Below, piece by piece: positions 53,946 to 63,879 of a DNA stretch of 64,000 bases. Numbering within the stretch: position 1 is the stretch's first letter; each line of letters opens with the position of its first letter. The translations under genes were made by a program, and so were the position numbers. The notes beneath the pieces were generated by a model. The model had not been told where the DNA came from, searched no databases, and was given only the letters and a program-made list of their open reading frames with translations. Source of the stretch: Trichobilharzia szidati (taxonomy: Eukaryota; Platyhelminthes; Trematoda; Strigeidida; Schistosomatidae); the NCBI GenBank assembly GCA_944472155.2, contig OX235277.1, forward strand, positions 7,388,804 to 7,452,803. The letters are read 5' to 3'.

Positions 53946-54270
53946 GAGTCAGGTAGGGAGATGCACACTTCCGGGTTGGGGCCCTCGGGACTCTAAGAAT
54001 CAATGACTGGAGACAATAGGTGACATGGCTCAAAATCGTTGTCAATGGCTTACGCAGATGTATTCAGTCTCTGTAATCTTTCATATTCCTTTCTACCATT
54101 TTTCATTCTGTTTCACTCTTATACTTGTCAAAACTCTATTGATTCTCTTCACTCATTTTCTTGTCTACCTCTGTGTGCTATTAGGTACGTGGCAACTCAA
54201 ACTGCTGCACTTCAGTGTCAAGTTCTATGTTGAATCCAGCCAGCCAGCCAGCTATTGGGTGTGTCTATAA
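53945..54270 (+). mobile_element. RTE-2 3'-end fragment
   Basis: C-terminus ('GDMAQNRCQWLTQM') and UTR, ending in the (CCAG)n variant 'CAGCCAGCCAGCCAG'. Very similar to 5000-5300. Confidence 0.78.
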
Positions 54271-54334
54271 TACTGACTTAATGCAATTTAAAACAGCAAT
54301 ATTGTTGTTAAAATCAATAATTCTTTAATTGTTC

Positions 54335-54400
54335 CTTTCTGATAAATGTAGAACCTGATGAAGAAGCAGTTAACGAAAGGGAATATTCTTCGCTTATTAA
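54335..54400 (+). repeat. PLE-2-type terminal block
   Basis: 'GAACCTGATGAAGAAGCAG' then TTAACGAAAGGGAATATTC. The clearest plus-strand example of this block, with the CTGATGA / CGAAA pairing. Confidence 0.55.
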
Positions 54401-54439
54401 TCAGTCTTTTAGAGTGAGAATCCACCTATCAATAAATTC

Positions 54440-54605
54440 CCGCCGAAGTGACTGAATGATCCGCGAACCTGGTCTCGTGACCTGAAAGTCACTGCTTTGA
54501 TCTGTGGTGTGGTTGTAGGTGTGTAATTTTGAAGCATCCTCAAAATAGGATAGAACAACTGTCCGGTGCTCTCTACCGGTTTTCAATGATCTCTCTAACT
54601 AATGT
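54440..54605 (+). mobile_element. SINE-A copy, diverged
   Basis: Head 'GAAGTGACTGAATGATC', eroded hammerhead ('GGATAGAACAACTGTCC') and 3' block. Confidence 0.6.
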
Positions 54606-54606
54606 A

Positions 54607-55560
54607 AGTAATAATAATAATAATAATCTACTTTATTCCAAAACAGACAGTACTTATAATACAGAATGGAATTCTCAGCATTTGTCACAATATTGCATCT
54701 GATTTACTTAAAATATAAATAAAATTAAAACAAAATTAACCAGAGGAATTTGTCCACATTTACCGTATAAAGTCAAAAATATTCCAAGTACGAATTGAGA
54801 ATATTAAAAATAATATTGATAATAACAGTGAGTTTGTTTCAAAGAGTATTGTCGATTCAGTTTGGAAATTTTTGCACGGTATATATTACTGAATCGAATG
54901 TTCTGTTGATATAGCAGTATGGTGAGGGAAAATACAAAATTCACATTTATAACACAGCTTAAATGATGTTCACACTTATAAAAAATAAACAAATAAAAAC
55001 AAAAGAATTTAGAGGGTTATAAATATAAGAAGTACAATAACAATAAAACTTGATGTTGTAAGGGTGGAGGAAATGGTTTATTTAGTAGTGCAAAGAAGGT
55101 TAGTTAGTTAGTTCATGCCTAACACTATTTTCATCACATAAAGTACGTGCTAAATATGGTATAGTGGAATTTTTATACTTAGACGTACGTGCATAAATTC
55201 TTCTGAAATGACTTCTTGTTTTACCTGAGGAGACACTAGGTTGGAGCTGCAGGTGCTGTGAAGGATGCCCACAGTCTGGAAAAATTCCTTCAGCAAATTT
55301 GTTGCATGACATCAAGTGCCTATCAATGACAATGTCAACGAAATGGCCCAATGGGATACCACCACTCGCCGTACTGACTGACAGTCTTCAGAGTTCTACA
55401 AAGTATGACATAGTCTTTTTTTAGGCAATCCAGGAAATTGTTTTGTGACGAAATTAGACAGTCGAAATTAAATTCATTGGAATACCTCATAGATCCTGTA
55501 GACACTTAATAAAGAATAACTGCGACTTACAAATTTATTACTCCATGAAATATCATTGTA
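54607..55560 (-). mobile_element. CR1-like retrotransposon 3' part
   Basis: Tail (AATAATAATAATAATC) and boundary 'TACTTTATTCCAAAACAG' at left. Coding piece at 55100-55351 ('VDIVIDRHLMSCNKFAEGIF', 'SSGKTRSHFRRIYARTSKYK'). More diverged than 36465-37420, so possibly a related subfamily. Confidence 0.75.
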
Positions 55561-56038
55561 AACATTTATTTCCCGATACGAATTTAAAACAAGCAATAAA
55601 GGTTGATAAAGCAGGATTTAATGAATTCATTAAATTTCGGTAGAACTCGTCAGCTGAATACTCTACATACACGGATATATACTTTTGAAATTACATTGGG
55701 AGATATAGGACTGATAAGTAAACGAACTACATTGAATTAGTCATGCCAGAAGACAGGTGCTAATGTTTTCCAGGTCGTGTTCAAGTAGACAAGTGGAGAG
55801 AGAGTATGAGAGAGCAAAATTAAGATAAATTGCATTACGCTTCAATTACATCACTTAGATAAACAATTAGACATTAGAGAATATAACAAGAATTGCAAAC
55901 AGAGTAATATCAATAGTAATAGTTATAATAACAATAATAATAACAGTGTTGAAGTGAGTTAAGATAATCCTACTGATAAAGGATAGTTTTAAATGAATCA
56001 AGAATAATAATAATAGGTAGAATAATAAGTAAAACGTA

Positions 56039-56401
56039 TTACCATGGTAGATTCAGAGTCACGACCATCTCCTTTTGTACACAGAGACCTGGTTTATAAA
56101 CTCGAATTGCACACGCCACTGCAATTGCAAGCATCTTCTTGCTTCTTTCTCTGCTGACAATTGTGAATGACTTGACCGCGTCGATATCATCTCCGTAGTC
56201 CATAAGATCTTTTGTTATTGAGGATTTTGGCGCTTTGCACTCAGCTGTTTTCAACCATTTTGGCGAATGCTCCATCATGCCAGTAGACAATCGCCTTTCT
56301 GTATGACCTATGTATTTGTTTCCACAAACGCACTGAAATTGATATACGCAGTTTGAAATGTCGAGGATTGGCGACTGGTCTTTCCCAGATTGTTGAAGCA
56401 C
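56039..56401 (-). CDS. PLE-2 GIY-YIG endonuclease (120 aa), well preserved
   Basis: Starts right after the in-frame TGA. 'DISNCVYQFQCVCGNKYIGH' (14-33) carries both the VY and YIG strands. 'TERRLSTGMMEHSPKWL' (34-50) has Arg and Glu-His. 'SSITKDLMDYGDDIDAVKSF' (59-78), 'RSKKMLAIAVACAIRVYKPG' (85-104) and 'LCVQKEMVVTLNLPW' (105-119) form the C-terminus. The Ala-rich segment replaces the usual Glu-containing helix (family 'AEAIAIRL'), which may remove a metal ligand. Best GIY-YIG domain in the window. Confidence 0.75.
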   Translation of the reverse strand: MLQQSGKDQSPILDISNCVYQFQCVCGNKYIGHTERRLSTGMMEHSPKWLKTAECKAPKSSITKDLMDYGDDIDAVKSFTIVSRERSKKMLAIAVACAIRVYKPGLCVQKEMVVTLNLPW

Positions 56402-56749
56402 TCACTTGGTGCTGTTAAGGGTAGCAGGTTTCGCAGCATAATAAGTTGTCTTTATGGGTTTATCGAGTCTTCGTTTGACTATTTCCGTTACATTATCTCC
56501 TTTGAGCGGTTTCGTCGGAACTGTTTGGATTGTTTTGCAGGGGCTAATTTCTTTAGAGTATTTATTAGTGAACTTCTCAGGATATCCATTCTTAGATAAA
56601 ATATCCTTCAGAGACTTTATTTCATACTCAGTGGTACTGTTGGAACAAATTTTTCGTGCTCTATTGAACAGTGTTCTTTTGTACTGGATTGGAACAAAGC
56701 TTTTGAAATGTATATACTGTCCTGTCCAAAAGTATATATATCCGTGCAT
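56402..56749 (-). CDS. PLE-2 RT-to-endonuclease linker (115 aa)
   Basis: 'VPIQYKRTLFNRARKICSNS' (19-38), 'LKDILSKNGYPEKFTNKYSK' (47-66) with the NGYP motif, and 'IVKRRLDKPIKTTYYAAKPA' (90-109). This is the segment between the RT palm and the GIY-YIG domain. It ends in a TGA (56402-56404) that is in frame with the endonuclease ORF downstream, so a single stop separates the two. Confidence 0.72.
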   Translation of the reverse strand: MHGYIYFWTGQYIHFKSFVPIQYKRTLFNRARKICSNSTTEYEIKSLKDILSKNGYPEKFTNKYSKEISPCKTIQTVPTKPLKGDNVTEIVKRRLDKPIKTTYYAAKPATLNSTK

Positions 56750-57054
56750 GTAGAATATTCAGCAGCTGACGAGTTCTACCGACATTTGTTAAATTCATTA
56801 AATCCTGCTTTATTAACCTTTATTGCTTGTTTTAAATAACATTGAATCGTTGACATCGAATTTCAAAAAGGTATATCTGTATTTCAAAACATACGTCTAT
56901 GAGATAATATGCATAAATATAACACCAAAGTGATTAACTTTTGAAGACAATTCAAGATGCAAAAGCAGTGAGAATATTCTCTGCAACGAATCAATTTCAT
57001 TGCATGTACACAGGGATTTATATTATACGAAGAATTCACATATATGCGCACTGT

Positions 57055-57715
57055 GGTGGTACAGTATAACTCCACTATAGATAAGATTTTTTTTATAAAG
57101 TCTCACAGCATGTTGTACAGTAATATTTACTGATGACCACGTTTCGAGCACAAATTATTGCCCCTCATACTCATATCAAGTTACTCACACAACGTTCTTG
57201 CTTCATTTATATACATGTGTGGAATCGATTAGATATTGGAATCAAATCCAATATAGGATAATGTACATTCAGAAATAATAATGATATGAGTGTTATCAAT
57301 CAAATACAATCAGATGGGAAATATGACGAGTGTTTTTATAGTCCAAATACATAAGTAACTTGTTAGAATGTTATGATGTACGTGAATTGAAATAGAATTT
57401 TAAGATTATTTATTATCCTCCTCTGATTTGACTGATTGGTGGTAATAATATCTTCCATGCATATTTTTGGTATTTGCATTGAGTCATTTCTGTTGTATGT
57501 GTTGTGTTGGGTGTACACTCGATGAACCAGGATTCAGTAATCAACCTCTCTGTCTCTCCACCTACCTAGATTACTTTTTAGAATTGTAACCCTCTTCCTC
57601 CTACTCTATTGTAAGGTTGTGTGTTAATGTGTGAAGTGCAACTGCTGAGCTTTTTTCTAAATTACTTATCTTCTCAGGGTCAACCATTCTTACCTTAGCT
57701 AAGTTCTTATGCTTT
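57055..57715 (-). mobile_element. PLE-3 3' part
   Basis: Terminal region at left ('CACTGTGGTGGTACAGTATA'), hairpin and GTTTCGAGC, then endonuclease remnant on the minus strand to about 57712. Very similar to 50560-51250. Confidence 0.78.
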
Positions 57716-58105
57716 CATGGAATATCTGTAGAGACTTCCTATTTCGGACTCCACACCGTGTATTCAGAGGAACGTTGAAGTGGATTATGTAATGGGCAGT
57801 TGAAGATGAAGTAGTCATAAGAATGAAATAATTTCGATAATTTGATAACTCATAACGATGGCCAAAGTAAGGGGTGTGTGGCTGCATGAATTTCTCCTGA
57901 ACACATAGCTTTGGCTTCTCTAAGTGTATTTCAATGGTTTCAGCTGCGTGTAGAAGAGGACTCGAATGTGGTACACAATTAATCTTCATTCTGGTTTACG
58001 ATTTCGTCTTCTACATTCAGGTGAAGATATCCAAATCCACTTGAAGAAGCCAAACTTTCCTGCATGTTCAAAGCCATTTTTTTTATCAAATTGGCCGATG
58101 TTACA
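57715..58105. mobile_element. PLE-2 C-terminal fragments in inverted arrangement
   Basis: The minus ORF 57699-57989 includes 'LLHAAETIEIHLEKPKLCVQ'. Just to the right (57985-58090), the plus strand encodes 'LRFRLLHSGEDIQIHLKKPN'. The same endonuclease tail therefore occurs in both orientations, as in the inverted PLE layout. Confidence 0.65.
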
Positions 58106-58374
58106 TGAATGCGACAAAAACTGTTAATTTCCCCCTTCCTATAAGTCTTTTATGAGTTATCATTGCCTAAATTATATTTATTTTCCCGACTATTTTGATC
58201 ACTAATCCCTTATTGCGTAATCAACTTGAGCAGTTGCTTATTCGTCCAAAATCATGCATTATGCAATCCACTTGTTGCAACCATTTCTACGCTTGAGTTG
58301 CGTGTATTAATTTTTTTGGTTGATCATCACCCCACTAACATTCTGATCGTGACTTTATTATATTATTATTATGC

Positions 58375-59150
58375 GAATAAAAAAGCAACAAGTTGGCAGA
58401 AGAAGCATCAAATGAACAAAGAGAAAACAGAGAGGATGAAGATTCCCGGATAACAACAACAGCAGACAACAATCAGCATAAATAGGAGGAACCTGAAAGA
58501 AACAACCTCGTTCACCTACCTACTTGAGAAGCATCGTTTCAACTACAGGCCAATGGAACTGACGAGGATATCAAAGCAAAGATCGGAAAAGCAAGAGAAG
58601 CTTTCACTTCACTGAAGTCTGTGTGGAAATCAACAGCACTCAGAATCAAAAATAGATCCGGATTTTCAACTCCAATGTGAAGTCAGTGCTACTTACTATA
58701 CGGATCAGAGACTTGCACTGCACGTCATAAAGAGCATCTCAAACAAATTACAGACCTTCATTAACAGTTGTCTTCGCTCAATACTCAAGATCAGATGGCC
58801 AGCCAGAAAAGATCAGCAATAGTGACCTGAGGGAGCGAACCAACCGAGTAGGAACCGATTGTGAAACAAATATGCAGGAAGAAATGGAGATGGATTGGCC
58901 ATACTCTGAGGAAACCATCAAGTGAGTGACATCACTAGACAAGCCATCGCTCGAGTGGGACCCGAAAGGGAAGTGGTGCGTTGGTCGTCAGTGCAAGGGT
59001 GACGTGGAGGAGGTCATGTGAAGAGATGAAATCATGTGGGCAGACATGGAGCCTGGTGAAGACTCTAGCAGAGAACCGAACGCAATGGAGACGCACGGCT
59101 GAAGCCCTATGTTCCTCTAGGAATTAAAGGAAATAATAATGAAATGTTGT
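58375..59150 (+). mobile_element. RTE-1 (SR2-like) 3' part
   Basis: Thumb to tail, collinear with 44150-44905, with the CAACAACAGCAGACAACAA run, several frameshifts and short duplications (e.g. CTACCTAC, GAGTGAGTGA). It ends 'CTCTAGGAATTAAAGG' plus AAT-rich bases. Confidence 0.85.
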
Positions 59151-59640
59151 GTATTGCAATAAAAAATTAGAGTAGAGCCAGAGATGAGGATCTAACTGAA
59201 AAGTAAATACTTCTTTGCTCAATCCTTTCGTCTTCTAAATGTTCAAATGGAGATATTTTTTTCTTATAAATACGATTGTAAAGCTCATGAGAATAAATCG
59301 TTGCGAAATTGAAATTCTCTTCGCCGTTTACGTCTTATTTTATTTATTTTTTGTGACTCCGTATGCAAATAACTTGTAATTTAGAAGTAAAATTGTTTTA
59401 AATTTCTATCGGCTTTTTTCTAAATACTACCTCCGAATTGAAACGGTTTTAGTGTGGATAGTGCATTTGTGATTGTGAGCTGGTTTTATCTTGTTTTCTG
59501 GCTTGCCAAGTCTGGAAAAAAGCAGTTACAATTTCTGATTAATTATACAACTAGTCTAGTTTCGATAAGTTTTTGTAAAGGTGTGTTATCATATCGTAGT
59601 AACATTGATGAATTATTATAAATTACTAGTTTTCCCTTGG
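59151..59640. other. Unassigned stretch
   Basis: Nothing recognised. Confidence 0.5.
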
Positions 59641-60230
59641 CCTGGTGATTAGCCATAAGCAATCATCACCTCCTTGCACGATCTTCTACATATCGCCATT
59701 GGACCCACGCCCAACTTGTGATTTCGTATTAGGGTTCCATTCGAAAGTCGATGTGGTGCTCAATGTCACCCAACGGTCCCCTCAGTGTGATGTGGCCAAT
59801 CCATCTCAATTTTCTCCCACATATTTGTTGGACGATTGGTTCTTGTTTAATTTACCCTTATGATTTTCAATAAAGAGCCAGCTAAGATGCCACTTGTTGA
59901 TGACTGTCTGCAGTAGCCTGTTCGAAATAATTTCCGCCGAGCTAAAGACAATTTCCTCAACGATACTGAAGAAGTGATGTGGAAAATCAGAATTTCGTTC
60001 TTTATGCTCAGTGAGTGCAGAAGATTTCCAAACTGATTTTAAAGTGATGAAGGTGTGTTCAGTCTTTCCACCTCTAGTTTAGATATCGTCATGCGTGCTG
60101 TCTCCCTGTAGTTTGGACGATTCCACCTGGATAAGTGAAGGAAGTGACTTCCTGTAAAAAGACTACGAAATGATACCTTCCTGCAGTATTGGTCTTCTCA
60201 GTATTTCATTTTATTTAGCCTCTATCAATG
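59640..60230 (-). mobile_element. RTE-1 3' fragment, old
   Basis: Minus-strand terminal block ('CACGATCTTCTACATATCGC', 'GGGTTCCATTCGAAAG') and thumb remnants to about 60230. Confidence 0.62.
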
Positions 60231-60339
60231 TAAATAAAAACATTATTTATTGGGTTGTTTGAAAATTTCTGGTCGATAGGATACAATAAATCTGATACAC
60301 TCCAAAACTTTTATTATATTTATATATATATAGTGCGTG

Positions 60340-60560
60340 GATATTTGAGTGTTAGAGCGTCCGTGACTCACACACGTGGTCTGAGATTCGGTTTCCGGCC
60401 GATGCATTCCTAAACCATGCTAAGTCTACCAGTTGATGAGAAGCCTGTTAACAGTTCGTCATGTGGCCAGAAACCCTACCACTTAAGACAACACCACATC
60501 TGCTGAAGGTTCTAGACCCCTATGTTCTCCTCAGAACTCAAAGGTATGATATATTAATAA
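60340..60560 (+). mobile_element. SINE-D copy
   Basis: tRNA-like head remnants, 'CCGGCCGATGCATTCCTAAA', body, and an end 'CCCCTATGTTCTCCTCAGAA' with AT-rich tail, parallel to the RTE-1 terminus. Confidence 0.6.
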
Positions 60561-60609
60561 AATATATTTGCTCACGCAATGAATTAGTGTCATCAATAAT
60601 TATCATACG

Positions 60610-60725
60610 ACAGGCTCTCAAGTGGAACCCAAACGGGAAGCGGCAAGTTGGTCATCCGAGGGTGATATGGGGAGATCATGTGGAGAGGGGTGAAAGCATG
60701 GTATTAAAGGAAACAATAATATATA
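60610..60725 (+). mobile_element. RTE-1 terminal fragment
   Basis: 'CTCAAGTGGAACCCAAACGG' to 'GAGAGGGGTGAAAGCATGG' and a degenerate tail, with an internal deletion of the last block. Confidence 0.7.
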
Positions 60726-60969
60726 CATGAGATTACGCAACTGATTGCAGTGTAATAATCTACTGGTCGTTTAAACATGATACGACTTATTAAAGTGATA
60801 ATAATCGCTATATTCTGAACAGTTTTATATAATACATAGAAATTTCAGCAGAAATTATTGCACAACATTTTGTCTTCATCCAACATCTTTAAGTAATCAG
60901 ACAGTAAATTGTGTGACACAATCCGGTCTCCATAAGTAAATTCATATCACTAAGTTGAAAGCTAATTAT

Positions 60970-61060
60970 TAAACAAGACGGTCACAGCGAAGAAATTTTC
61001 TTTTCGACAAAGTCACCATCAACTAGGCTGTACATTCGTGTATTTGTAATAAGTGTGTGT
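60970..61060. repeat. PLE-2-type terminal block, inverted
   Basis: 'CAGCGAAGAAATTTTCTTTT' and 'CATCAACTAGGCTGTACA'. Confidence 0.5.
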
Positions 61061-61289
61061 GAGAAAGTTCCAGAATTATTTCCGGTCAGAGATCAAGTTA
61101 ATAAAATTACTAAGTTTAATAAACAGAAGCTAGTTAGTGGTACTGTTCTAGAAATATTTCAGGTCAAAGGTCAAATTAAAAAGTCCTAATGTGTAATGAT
61201 CAGGAAGATCGGGTGCTAAAGACAAAATAGGATTATAATTACTGAAAAACTTGTCAGTTTGTGTGATAACGGGTCAAAGACGGGTTAAG

Positions 61290-61495
61290 GAGTATCGCGA
61301 GTCCAAATAGCTCAGTGATAACGTCTCTAACTGAATCATTGAGTGACACGGGTGTGAATCTCAGAAGGGGAATGAGTTCCTTCAAGGTGATTGCAGATAA
61401 ATGCCTTGCTGGCTGGTGGCTGGTAACAAGCAGGAAACCTAGGTCCCGGCAAGGTTTCCTATCTGCCGATTGCCTCCAACCATCTAAATAACGCT
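61290..61495 (+). mobile_element. SINE-C copy
   Basis: A box AATAGCTCAGTGATAACG, eroded B box (GTGTGAATCTC), and an altered hammerhead: stem I CCTTG retained, core CTGGCTG, GAAACCTAGGTC intact. It ends 'GCCTCCAACCATCTAA'. Confidence 0.78.
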
Positions 61496-61639
61496 TTGTT
61501 ACGATCGATTTACCAAGAACCTTCCCAAATTTTCCTCCACATTATATTCGAATCATAAAGATTAGGCCATAATTTCACTCTCTAATACTCATTAAAGCTT
61601 TTGAATTCACTTTCATTTAGAATCAGTTGACAAAAAACA

Positions 61640-61740
61640 CAGATAAGAATAGGCAGTTCAGATAAGAGAAATTCTTTTCCAGAAATTCCTTCAATTAATT
61701 CTAAGCCTGCAATTATATATAATTATTTTTGTGTGTCTAC
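61640..61740. repeat. PLE-2-type terminal block, inverted
   Basis: 'GAGAAATTCTTTTCCAGAAA' and 'AATTCTAAGCCTGCAATTAT'. Confidence 0.45.
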
Positions 61741-61799
61741 ATTTACTCTGGTACACGTTGAAAAAAGAATAAAAATAAGACACATATTTTCTTTGCGAA

Positions 61800-62115
61800 A
61801 TGATATCTGTTAGCAAAAAACATTGAAAACCAGAGGCTATGAGACATCTGTTTCATTCCTTATCGGCACTCTTCATTGGCGTGCATTAAGAGCAGAAGCA
61901 AGGTCTGATTAATGACTGGCTGCAGGATTAAGGTGTCTGGAGTTCTAGTAGCCGATTGTTTGTCAAATGATAGGGATTTAGATTCCGTCTCACTGCCTGA
62001 ATGGTAAACGAGCTCGTCTTAAAACCTGATGGTCCTGCATTCGACACCCGGTGAAATAAACTGTCCAGTACTTTCTGTTTTCAGTGATTCTCAAACTAAT
62101 ATCAGTCGGTGATCA
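61800..62115. mobile_element. SINE-A inverted pair
   Basis: Minus 3' portion (61800-61890), spacer, plus copy (about 61975-62115) with A box near 62000 and B box (CATTCGACACC). The plus copy lacks the hammerhead 5' half. Confidence 0.68.
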
Positions 62116-62149
62116 AATTGGGAACCAATTAAATCCTTGTAAACCGTTC

Positions 62150-62260
62150 CATGAAATATATAAATTAAGAACACAGTATTCAGCGAAGAGACTCCTTTCA
62201 ACGAATTTATCATCAAGCTGTACGATCGTATATATATATATATATAGGTTTTTTATAAGA
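62150..62260. repeat. PLE-2-type terminal block, inverted, with (AT)n
   Basis: 'CAGCGAAGAGACTCCTTTCA', 'ATCATCAAGCTGTACGATCG' and an (AT)n run at 62229-62246. Confidence 0.5.
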
Positions 62261-62575
62261 AATTATAGGGAATTAGAACAATGATGTGAAAACATGAAAT
62301 AATATTAGTATGAAATGCAATTAAAATATTTGTGATTATAATCATAGTTAAATGTTAAGTGGCAAGACAATCATTGTCATGAATAGAATAATACATAAAA
62401 TGTATATTTTTGATTGCACACTAGTCAGTAACTAGTGTAATGCGTCTAGTCCTGACTTCGCTGCAGACTGAATTCTATCAGTCAAGCTTGCAATGTGACC
62501 ACCATGTTAGGTGGCTCAATATTACGGCGCCCTGTGAATTGTTGGTATTAGCTGGCTGGAGGCAATCGGCAGGAA

Positions 62576-62624
62576 GCCTTGGACCTAGGTTTCGTGCTAG
62601 TTGGCACTCACTGGTCAGCAAGGC
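62576..62624 (-). ncRNA. Hammerhead ribozyme remnant, 4-nt core insertion
   Basis: Minus-strand partner of 62933-62977. Stems I, II and III and GAAA are identical in sequence, but CCAG is inserted inside the core (CTGA-CCAG-TGA; plus positions 62611-62614). It is expected to be inactive. Confidence 0.8.
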
Positions 62625-62932
62625 GTATCTGCATCCTTGAAGGAACTCATGTCCCTTCTGAGATTCGAACCCGCGTCACCCAGTGCTGCAGTCAGAGACG
62701 TTACCACTGAGCTATTCCGGCTCGTGATTGACCTCCTGTAGGACTGTAGTGGGTATTTTGATTGGACACCAGTAACTAGTGTGACGTAACTAGTCTTTTC
62801 TTTGGTGCAGACTGAACACTATCAGTCCCACTACAGCCCGAATAGCTCAGTGGTAACGTCTCTGACTGCAGCACTGGGTGACGCGGGTTCGAATCTCAAA
62901 AGGGACATGAGTTCCTTCAAGGTTGCAGATAC

Positions 62933-62977
62933 GCCTTGCTGATGAGTGCCAACTAGCACGAAACCTAGGTCCAAGGC
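62933..62977 (+). ncRNA. Hammerhead ribozyme, canonical minimal form
   Basis: All conserved core bases are present: CTGATGA (62939-62945), GAAA (62960-62963) and cleavage triplet GTC (62969-62971), so self-cleavage is expected after 62971. Stem I is GCCTTG (62933-62938) with CAAGGC (62972-62977), six perfect pairs. Stem II is GTGC (62946-62949) with GCAC (62956-62959), loop CAACTA. Stem III is very short (AC / GT around CTAG), as in other SINE-encoded hammerheads, which often act best as dimers. It would cut the SINE-C RNA. Confidence 0.88.
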
Positions 62978-63295
62978 TTCCTGCTGATTGCCTCCAACCA
63001 TCTAATACATAAGATATATAGATGTTGAAAAAGCGGGCATAATTATGGGATTAGTAGGTGAATGTAAAATGTTGCATAACATGGCGTGAAATATGATACT
63101 ATAGAATTCAATATTGTAAAACGAAAAAAACTATAATTTTGGGTTTAGGATGACAAGTGAGACAAGTGGAAACACTTCAGAGTGAGAATAGTAATAATAA
63201 TAATCGTAGAAATGAGGGAAAGGTACAAAAAATAACTAAATGAACAAAGTAAATAAATAAATGTCTATCCCTCTATAGCCAAGACAGAAATAAAG

Positions 63296-63646
63296 ATGGC
63301 ACATACTTCTATTGTACACAAAAATGTGGCTTATAGTCATGAATTGCCGGGGACTCAGCTGTCTTTAGAAGTCTGTAACGAAAAAACGCCGCAAGAAAGC
63401 ATAGATTCGGTAGATGATCTTAAAATCATGGTCAGGGTTGGCAGAGTGACAAAAGTCGTTCAGGTGTTCCAAAATAGAGCTTCGCACACACTTCCTTTCT
63501 CCCTTGTAAAACCATGTTGCTGGAATATGTTCTCATATCCGCGTGGAAAGCGTTCTCTGGCTACAACCACTGTACCTTACTCCACAAGGGCATCACCAAA
63601 TATGACAAAAAATTCAGGATTAGTTAAACGTTTACTAAGGCTGTGA
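63296..63646 (+). CDS. Hypothetical ORF, 116 aa
   Basis: The longest ORF in a segment without recognised repeats. Composition is ordinary, without low complexity, signal peptide or membrane segment. It contains 'SIDSVDDLKIMVRVGRVTKV' and 'TLPFSLVKPCCWNMFSYPRG'. I do not recognise a family. It could be a host exon, part of an unlisted retroelement, or chance. No splice context could be established. Confidence 0.3.
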   Translation: MAHTSIVHKNVAYSHELPGTQLSLEVCNEKTPQESIDSVDDLKIMVRVGRVTKVVQVFQNRASHTLPFSLVKPCCWNMFSYPRGKRSLATTTVPYSTRASPNMTKNSGLVKRLLRL

Positions 63647-63879
63647 AGATTATTAAGTGCAAACTAATAGTTGTGAAAATGAAAAAGCTCTTAGAAAAAA
63701 CAAGTTCATGAGCCCTGCATACTCACCTTTTTAATCTGTCAGTTGATAAAGATGAGTCTTAAAAATAAAATGCCCACATTTTTTCTTTTTGCTTAAATGT
63801 TAATGATTAGAGGAGACATGCCAAGGGATGAAATGATTTTCACTTCAGCGAAATATTTGCTCCCCTTTATGAATTTAAA

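Larger units (their letters stand above)
55594..56845 (-). mobile_element. PLE-2-like element with inverted ends
   Basis: The block 'GTAGAACTCGTCAGCTGA' with flanking 'AAAGCAGGATTTAATGAATT' occurs at 55594-55680 (plus) and about 56745-56845 (minus), so the copy is bounded by inverted copies of one terminal sequence. Coding runs from 56749 to 56039 in one frame. Confidence 0.78.
62389..63012. mobile_element. SINE-C inverted pair with 10-bp TSD
   Basis: TAATACATAA occurs at 62389-62398 and 63003-63012. Between them are the family spacer (62411-62560), a minus SINE-C (62560-62735), a linker, a second direct spacer copy (about 62765-62830) and a plus SINE-C (62835-63004). The plus copy has A box TAGCTCAGTGG (62843-62853) and B box GGTTCGAATC (62886-62895). 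Confidence 0.82.

Noticed and set aside
61071..61185. Tandem duplication of about 75 bp
   Set aside because: Two similar 40-bp blocks are visible, but they are too diverged and too few to call a satellite.
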